This document shows, in pieces, positions 56,401-64,000 of a stretch of 64,000 nt of DNA (positions are counted from its first letter, which is position 1; each line of letters opens with the position of its first letter). Source of the stretch: Trichostrongylus colubriformis (taxonomy: Eukaryota; Nematoda; Chromadorea; Rhabditida; Trichostrongylidae); assembly GCA_963978905.1 (NCBI GenBank), contig OZ022257.1, forward strand, positions 25,311,274-25,375,273. Reading direction: 5' to 3'. The position numbers and the translations under genes were made by a program. The notes beneath the pieces are model-generated. The model was not told where the DNA came from, did no database searches, and worked only from the letters and a program-made list of their open reading frames with translations.

Positions 56401-59400
56401 CAAGCAGAGTTCAACGACACTATAGAACAAACTATCCTACGCCATATAATTCGCCCAATATGTTTGTGCGTGTGTGTCCGTTTGTCTGTCACGAAATTCG
56501 GGCGGTAAGGGGACCCTAGCGGTGGTGGACCGAAGCAATAGCAGCCGATAAAGAGTTGATAAGGAGCCTTGTAAGGCGAGTGTCACCAGAGTCGTTCCGC
56601 CTACTGCATTGTCCTATAGCGCTGACACTCATAGATGTTAAGCGAGGTGGGGCGGGAACATGAAAGGGACACCTCGCGGTAAATTGTTAGCGTTAACGCG
56701 ACCACTACTGAGAGCAGTGGTTCTGATACACCCATCAAGAGAACAAGCGAACGAGAAGCCCTACTAAGAAAATGGGGCACCCTAAGTATCTTCCACCAAT
56801 ATGTAGGAGTTAGATTCCCAGCAAATGCAAATTGCTACCAGTCGATGCAATCGAACACAAAACTATCGATCCTGAAACTCGCACTAGCGACCATTTCGGC
56901 CAATGTGTTGAATGATCGCTGGATTAACGCATTTCATTCCACCGAGTAGGTGGTTGACTTCGGCTGGCTTCACTGCGGAATGCGCCATGCATGAGGACTT
57001 CATTCACATTATCAGTGAATACGAAGGCTTTCCTGTTTCACACAGTGGCTCGCTAGCACCAGATCTCCGACTTGCAATCGTAGTATGATATGAAAGAAGT
57101 CCATATCAGCTAATTTTTCGTTTTCACCTCATAGATTCTAGAGTATTCATTCACGGTAGCACCCTGGATAGATACCATTTTCCAAGGTTGATCAGTGAAT
57201 TTCGGTCTCACTGTAGGTGGTTTCGGTGCCAGCGGACCAACGAAAGGGTCATTGGCATCGATCGCTTCGTTGTGGATCGTGCCATGCTTAAGGTTTCTAT
57301 GATGATTAAGTTGAATCAGTTTCGGGTTCGAAGTCTCATTTAGTCAGTTTGATCACATCTTCGCCATTACATTTTGAACCCTCAGCCTAAGGAATTCTTT
57401 TGATCACTGCCTACCTCAACGATTATGATCCCTCTACCATCCCAGCGGGCCAAATGCGACCCCCTGTCGAGGATTCCTCAACGGAGGGTTGACCCTGAGT
57501 ACCAGATCAGTCTGGTTCCAGTTCACATCCCCATAAGGATGGCAGGCCTGATAGATAACTGAACTGAGGGTTTTCTGTTCCAATTAATGTGACTGATAAA
57601 ATCTCGATCTTTAGCGAAGAAGTGCAGGCTCCGAATGTGTAAGTTTTTGCTGGTTTCTCCATATATAAGCATCAGAAACATTAAACTATGAAAGGATGCG
57701 GAAGGCTAATGGCAATTTTACAGAGCAGGGAGAGCTCTATCGAATGCACATTTGGATATTGCTTTTGAACGCGATGCGAAGTAGAGGATATACCGAAAGT
57801 GCACTTTTTTGCTGTGCACTACAATTCTAAGCCTTAAAAACAAGAAACATCAAAGTGGACATAAAGCGACAGACAGTATCATATTGTGGAGCTGACAAAC
57901 TCTACCAGATTTATACATACACCTACTTTTTTTATTTTGATAATAGAAGAAGTGCACTTTTGCAGAAGTCTAGAGTGCACTTTTCACCTTCAAACTACTC
58001 CTCACCCATGGTCGCATGCCTACTCCAGCAACATCTGAACAAGGTTCTCTCGTGTCGAGCCTTTACTTTAGTTCGAGAAACCTGGTTTCCACGATGTTGA
58101 ACTGTATCGTTGTGACTGGAAGACCTTCACAAATCATCCTGGAAATTGATCTAGGTCTATAGAGACGCAGCTCAGACGGGAACGAGATACCACGGAGACG
58201 ACCCACATTGAGAATGTGATCGGCGACTTTCAACGATGCAGCGTGGAAACGGTAGAGAGGGGAGGAACTTCGCAAAGGGGGATAATGGTTAGAAAGTGAA
58301 AAGTTCGACGAACACTCCACGAGACGACAGCAAGAAGAGTTGGAAACCTCAATTAGCTGAATGTTCTCGCTGTTCACGCTGAGTTATTCCACTCATGTGC
58401 TTATTTCTTTTCTACTTCATATAGCCGGTATACTGATGGGGCTATTCGTTTGGTATTTATTCCCTAAAAATGTGAGTTTCATGGATTTTCATTTTTTCTT
58501 TAAAATGAAAGTAAATTTTTGCCCTGTTCGTGAAAGAAATAAAACCAGTCACACCCCCTCTTCGTTCATTTACTTGTCGAAATTTCTCACTACCCGATTT
58601 GGTTCCATAGCCAATAACTAGGAACACATACTGCTTTCGTTCCATTCAAGTGGATGATTGAGTGATGCGTGGATGATTGAGTGATGCCTTGGATAATTCG
58701 GCCGATCGACGAATGGAAAGCTGCTTAGTAGAACAAGAAGCACAGAACGACCCAGCAAGAGCCTGAGAAATAGGACCTCCCTTCAGATGTCTCTTGACAA
58801 ACGAGTTCTTGCGATAGCTACATCAGCGTAGCAACCCAAACTGATCAGCGGCCATTGCTCTACTCCCATCATCCTCCCCACTCTCATCACCTTGCGAGTC
58901 TGTAAACTAGGAATGTCGCCGAAGAAGGTGAGAGCTTGGCGCACCCTTCAACGCGACTTGTACTACGCATCGTCTCCTTAAACTCCCTGCGTTAATTCGC
59001 AGTGAGCATGTCTACTTCCTCCTAGCTCACAAATACTCCCATTAGCCCACTCCGCTCCCCTTGAAGACAGCATTAGGGGTAATGTGGTAATGGAGAAATC
59101 CCTACAGCAGGTCACTCACATGGTAGTCCTGACCCTAAGAAGGCTACCTGTGGTGAAATCCCGGTGAAAAAGCGCCCCTCTGAGCTGTAGAAACGCCGCA
59201 AAAAGCCGCAGCCGCGCAACTGTCCCGCCTCTTGATAAAACGATTCCGCCTCTCGATGACGTAATTCGCGATTGACTGGGGTGGGATTGGCCAAGGAGAT
59301 GCGGCAGGATCGAAGGTTTTGCGGTGCGCTTTCGCAGTTTTAGCTTGAACTCAGTAAAAAAAATAGATGTTGTCGTATTTCCAAACATTCCCCTGTCTTT

Positions 59401-59925
59401 ACTTGGCAACATGCCAATGGAAAACTAGGTCAGACTCCCCTCTTGACAGACAGGCCGTCCGCGTCGAGAATCAACACTGGAAAGGGGGTCCTATGTCTCC
59501 GGTTTTTGGCCAATTCCATCCGTGTTTCTTCAGTGTCCTGTCACTACGCATCTCGATTTTCACATTCACTACTTCTTTTACTTTTCGTCCGACTTCCCTA
59601 ATGCTGCCTTTAACAATGGCTCGCATAGTGATCCACATTTTGCGATATACGATGGCACTTATCATAACGAGCGCATTTCCCTCAAGAAAGATTACCACAC
59701 TGCAACTGCAGTTCGGCATAAGACTATGAACACCAATATCCCGTTTTGTATTCTTGAAAGTAACAGGATTGCTGCGGTTAGCGATTGCTCCCGTGGACGT
59801 GCTGCGTGCACGGCCACTTCTCTAGCCATGACTCAGGCTATGAGGAATCACCTCTGTCAGTCAGTGCTTTGTTTCTTTCCCGAAAGAGAGGGACACCGGG
59901 CATCCCCCACATGGATGCTAGGCGA
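56401..59925. other. 3.5-kb region without a supported gene
   Basis: A minus-strand stretch at 58388-58090 is exon-like (AG before, GTCTTC donor candidate after) and codes for RLRGISFPSELRLYRPRSI, but no partner exons or family were found. A GC-rich segment at 56510-56760 and another at 57420-57560 resemble transposon-derived sequence without a match in the window. A 20-bp unit (GTGGATGATTGAGTGATGC) is duplicated in tandem at 58652-58690. Confidence 0.35.
58652..58690. repeat. tandem duplication of a 19-20 bp unit
   Basis: GTGGATGATTGAGTGATGC occurs twice back to back. Confidence 0.85.
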
Positions 59926-59929
59926 ACTA

Positions 59930-62868
59930 TAGGGGGACGGAAGCTTGACTTTCGTGCATTGCAGGTCATGAGAGTGCGGTTTAGTCGGGCGCACTTCGAA
60001 CGGCTAGGTTGAGCGCTAGTAAGCCAGCGCCCGCACGAGGACGGGCACGGATGCAGGCAGCTATAGTAAAAAGAGAGCTTGCAGAATGCAGGCTTTACCG
60101 CTTACCGCTATCATCCTTCAGACGGCCCTCGGTAGTCCAAGGATCACGGGGGACGAGGCGCGGTTGGACCTGAGTTCCAGGAGGAAGAGGAGAGTAGATT
60201 AATCAATGTAAATAGCTGTGTAACTGAAAAATATAGCTGTCGTAATCATTGTAGTCGCTGCCGTATATAGGGTGTCTAGTTGGGTCGAGGCAAGGCGTGG
60301 CCTACGCCAGGGTTTAGAGGTAGTACCTCTAAGAGTGGCGGTCACACTGTCCGGGGTAAGCAGTATGGTTGCTAGGGAAGCCCACGTGGGCAGTGGCAGC
60401 CCGCAGGCACCATAGCCTGATGGCATGGAGGCAAGGAGATCTGAAACCATGATGTGGGCTCATTAGTGCTTATAAGGGCAACCACTCAGCCGATCCGCGA
60501 CAAGGATCGACAATTTGGAGTGAAAGAGAAGGTAGAAACCTATACCGCGGCACCAAAGCCAGAATGAAGGAAAAGGTCAAGATATGAAATCAGACTTCTC
60601 CCCGCTGAGCTCTGCGTGTGAATTCTACGGCCCAACGCATCACCTGACTAGCCTCGGAAAGTGGCTGACCGGATGAAACCAGGAGCATCCAATTTCTATG
60701 CCTTCAGGAAACTCGCTGGAAAGGGGCTAAGGCAAAGGAGATCGGTGACGGTGTCAAACTCTTCTACAGTGGAGGGGACACTAAACGAAACGGCGTAGCC
60801 ATAGCTGTAGCAGTCCCTCAAGGACTGTGTCTCTGCAGTGGACAGGATAAGCGACCGAATCATGGCTGCAAGGATAGACACAAATGTGGGGTACCGGACC
60901 ATAATGACAGTGTACGCACCGCAAGCTGGCTGTCGCGAAGTTGAAAGAGGCGAGTTCTATCTGAACCCCGATAAAGCCATCAAGCCAGTTCGGAAAATGA
61001 CTATCTCACCATAGCAGGCGACCTGAACGGCCATGCCAGCAGTGAGCGGAAAGGGCTGGAGAGAGTGCACGGGGGCAGAGGTATTGGGTCAAGGAATGCT
61101 GAGGGAGAGAAGGTCTTTGACCTGGCTACAGCCCACGACCTGGCTGTCTGCAGTACATTCTTCGCAAAAAGGGAGGCTGAAAAGGTAAGCTACAGCAGCG
61201 GGGGAAAGCAAATGGAAGTAGACCATGTGCTCGTAAAGAGATCGTTCCTCAAATGTGTAAAGATCATCAAGGTACTGCCTGGTGAGGCACTGGCCACCCA
61301 GCACAAGCCTCCGCTAGCGGACATTGCCATAGAGCTTCTTAAGAAAACGAAGGTAAGGACTGAGCGCAGGATACGATGGTGGAAGCTACACAGGGTAAAG
61401 AAGAATGATCTATAATAAAAACGAGGGTAATGGAGACTGGTCTTCCAGACCCCAGCAGTGCAGTTCATGAGGCCTGGAATAGAGCCGCAAGGTCATCTTA
61501 CGGTGCGCGAAGGAAATACTGGGGCAGCGGAGGGGGCTTTAAAGGTGACAAAGCGACTGGGTTCTGGAACGAGAGCCTCAGAGAGTGGTGAAACTGGAGA
61601 AAGAAATGTACAAACGATGGCAGAAAACGCGGATCCAAGAAGACCTCGCCGCCTATAAAAGTTGTAAGAGGCTTGCCAAAGCAACCGTAGCCAAAGTCAA
61701 GGACACGGAAATGGATGCCTTTTACGAGAAGTTGGAGGGGAGAGATGCGGAGAAGTTCGTCCTTAGGCTGGCGAAAGCTCGACATCGGGCCAACCAGGAC
61801 ATAAGGGTAGTAAAGTCCGTAAAGCTGTGACGTGTCACTCTAGGAAAGCCAGCCGAGGTGAAAAGGAGGTGGTAGGAGTACCTCGATGGGCTTCTACACG
61901 AGGAATTTCTCCGTAATGAAAGCCCAAAGTGGGAGGCCACGGCTGGTCCAATCCTTCCCTGGACGAATAGAGAGCTCCGTCACATGCTAGGGAAGATGAA
62001 GACTGGTAAGGCAGTTGGTCCATATGCAGTGCCTGTAGATGCATGGAAGGCATTGGGTGAGTACGGGATAGAGTGGCTCACTCGATTCCTCAACACCGTA
62101 ACCGCTGACGGAAGGATCTCAGATGAGTGGAGGACTAGTACGATGGTCCCCATCTTCGAACAAAAGGGTGATGTAATGGACTGCTCCAACTACCGTGGGA
62201 TCACGTTGACAGCGCATACCATGAAACTGTTCGAGTAGCTGATCGATTCAAGGCTGAGGGAACTTATCCCTAGATTCAAGGCTAAGGGAACTCATTCCTA
62301 TCTCCCAGGAACAGTTTGGATTCATGCCTGAAAAAACCACAAACGACGCCATATTGATTGCCAGGCAGGTAATGGAGAAATATTGAGAGAAGCGACTACC
62401 ATGCTACCTAGCATTCCTCGACCTCTAGATGGCTTTCGACCGTCTACCCAGGCCAGCGCTCCAGAATTCCTTGCGGAAACTCCTTGTACGCACTCATAAG
62501 GGATATGTACGATGGCTGTGCTAACGCAGCTGTGTACTCCGCACGGGCTGCCCAATGAAGTGGATATAAGGGTAGAGGTTCACAAGGATCGGCCCTGAAC
62601 CCGTTCCTCTTCCACCTCAATCTGGATGTGATGGTGAAAGATCTCATGGAAAGACCACTGAAGACCGTTCTGTACCATACGGTATAGCACTTGTAGCGGA
62701 AAGCCGGGAAGAACTGCAAGTAAAAGAACAGCAACAGCAGGACAGGGTGGCAAAGGATGAGGCTCGATTGGACGTCAGTAAGTCCAAGTTCATAAGCTCC
62801 GAAAAGTGCCTGGAACCGATAACGGACTACCATTGGGAGACCATCGAAAAGATAGAAGACTGCCTCAC
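59930..62868 (+). pseudogene. decayed RTE-clade LINE (endonuclease and reverse transcriptase)
   Basis: Non-LTR retrotransposons of this type encode an apurinic-type endonuclease and a reverse transcriptase that copy the element into the genome. Visible endonuclease blocks are MTVYAPQAGCREVE near 60903 and AGDLNGHASSE near 61017, then VFDLATAHDLAVCSTFF and YSSGGKQMEVDHVLVKR (61107-61244). Reverse transcriptase blocks are KTGKAVGPYAVPVDAWKALG (from 62000), VPIFEQKGDVMDCSNYRGI (from 62149), EQFGFMPEKTTNDAI (from 62308) and LPCYLAFLDL near 62397. Stops and frameshifts interrupt the frame; one shift coincides with a tandem duplication at 62245-62305. The YADD region and 3' end are unrecognisable or missing, so the copy is dead and truncated. 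The 5' border is approximate. Confidence 0.85.
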
Positions 62869-63884
62869 CAGTGACACATCACAAGCAAATTTTGACCCCT
62901 CCTAGCTACCTTCAGAATGACATTTTGCAGTTTTGGTTTTTACCCTTAGAATCAGTCATCGGATCTCTATCGATCCATCTGGGTCTCAATCTTGAGTTCC
63001 ATAGGAATTTGAAACCTTTCCTCGTTAGATCCGTACATCCACAAAGGTGCACTTGAGTGAATAACAAATGAGTAGCGAAATTACGAGTTCTAAGTTACTT
63101 CCCTGACTTCGTTACATGAAATATCTCGCGTTACATGAAACGAATAATTCACAACTTCAACAGCTCGGCTTGCTCTACACAAAAATGGTGTCTTATGCCT
63201 CATTTGACGTGATAGCCTTGGAAGCGAACAGATGCGACGCCCCCACTCGCATCCATCCCGTCCTGCTGCACACCCAGTCAGGCACATTTCCTGTACTGAT
63301 GCCACAGCCCGCAGACAGCGTATTTCAATGGGTCTTAGCGTAACGCCGGAAACGATATCGCTTTGGGACCCAACTACGTTCGGCGCTCTTACTCTCACAC
63401 ATCGCGTTGCCTTCAGACGTCGCGAAGTTTCTATTCCAATGACACACAACTCACGCAACTGCTCACGTCAACCAGCTTAAGCGCTCTTCTTCTTCACACA
63501 CTGTTAAAGACACCTGAGGAAGAAAATTGGAAGATTGTAAAATATGAAAGTTGGGGTGCTCAGCAAAGTAACAACAGAGAAAGATCGAAATAAAAAGGCG
63601 AAACCCGCGAAATAGCACAGCGAAAATTCCATGTCTTCCCCGCTCCTCTGCTCACAAGCAGGTGGAGTATACTGAAGAAACCTCGAGCCAGCCGGCGCAA
63701 TGAGAAATGGGAATTTGTAAAGCCTTTCCCTCAGATGTAATACTACACGAGTGGACTTCCGAGTGGTGCCATCTCACAGTATAGACGAAGCCATAATACT
63801 GATTACAATGCAAGAAAACCTAAAGGAGAGAAAAGCACGAAAACAAACTCCCTCCAGGCAGTTACTGAGCTTTCCTTGTTTCAG
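62869..63884. other. no gene seen; possible intron of the gene at the right edge
   Basis: The region may be the intron before the exon at 63885. Mirrored frames at 63090-63480 lie in a GC-richer patch with no recognisable domain. Nothing else was recognised. Confidence 0.35.
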
Positions 63885-64000
63885 CCAGTTCGCTATATCA
63901 CGAAGTTGCCGAATGAAATAACGCTGCTTGTCGAGAATGTGGATGAAGAAAAAGAGTACTTGAAATGTGAAACGAAGGTTGAAGCTGAGAAGATGATACT
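63885..64000 (+). CDS. internal exon of an unidentified gene, cut by the window edge
   Basis: A strong acceptor (TTCCTTGTTTCAG ending at 63884) is followed by an open frame to the last base that codes for PVRYITKLPNEITLLVENVD and continues EEKEYLKCETKVEAEKMI. The composition (Glu/Lys-rich, no stops) and the acceptor make a real exon likely. I do not recognise the protein. No upstream exon could be identified in the window and the donor lies beyond it. Confidence 0.45.

Noticed and set aside
58090..58388. Possible SOCS-box-like exon (YRPRSISRMICEGLP) on the minus strand
   Set aside because: The resemblance is weak, the likely donor splits the motif, and no partner exons were found.
1..64000. 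tRNA, rRNA and CRISPR arrays
   Set aside because: A few GGTTCGA-like boxes were checked (for example near 57304, 39121 and 45430) but none could be folded into a tRNA with an A box at the right distance; no regularly spaced repeat array exists.

Overview
The window is nuclear DNA from a multicellular eukaryote, most probably a nematode of the strongylid (hookworm-like) kind. The evidence is three spliced genes with GT-AG introns (54 bp to 2.25 kb), each with an AG trans-splice-like acceptor 1 to 7 nt before its start codon; no operons or bacterial-type genes; and a heavy load of mariner, palindromic MITE and RTE-type LINE remnants. The lineage is inferred; no sequence search was possible.

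Three complete genes could be assembled exon by exon with every intron phase consistent. (1) A SIRT2-type sirtuin on the minus strand, 29998 to 23720, 9 exons, 364 residues. (2) A myeloid leukemia factor (MLF) family gene on the plus strand, 35947 to 38677, 8 exons, 276 residues. (3) A NOC2 ribosome-biogenesis gene on the minus strand, 56392 to 46121, 20 exons, 710 residues. The sirtuin and MLF genes are divergent with about 6 kb between them; MLF and NOC2 are convergent with about 7.4 kb between them. Only the start of an unrecognised plus-strand exon is seen at the right edge (63885 onward). The three genes do not form a pathway; they are ordinary housekeeping or regulatory loci embedded in repeats.

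Left region (1 to 23.7 kb): no gene was recognised with confidence. It holds an eroded mariner transposase (minus strand), several interspersed repeat families, a nested cluster of palindromic elements at 8.5 to 9.9 kb, a 739-bp element with 27-bp terminal inverted repeats, two internally deleted mariners (17955 to 18833 and 19588 to 20447), and a 230-bp palindromic element with an 8-bp target duplication (22561 to 22790). Middle (23.7 to 38.7 kb): the sirtuin and MLF genes, with a 79-bp near-perfect palindrome, a hAT-like MITE and a third 0.86-kb mariner-like element between them. Right (38.7 to 64 kb): a 1226-bp Mutator-like element with a second element nested in it, NOC2 with two long palindromes in one intron, a foldback-type repeat in another NOC2 intron, and a decayed RTE-clade LINE.

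No unknown multi-gene system was found. The items most worth checking are the SIRT2-type sirtuin, the set of MITEs whose target duplications identify several superfamilies, the long inverted repeats inside NOC2 introns, and the run of 37-codon exons in NOC2.
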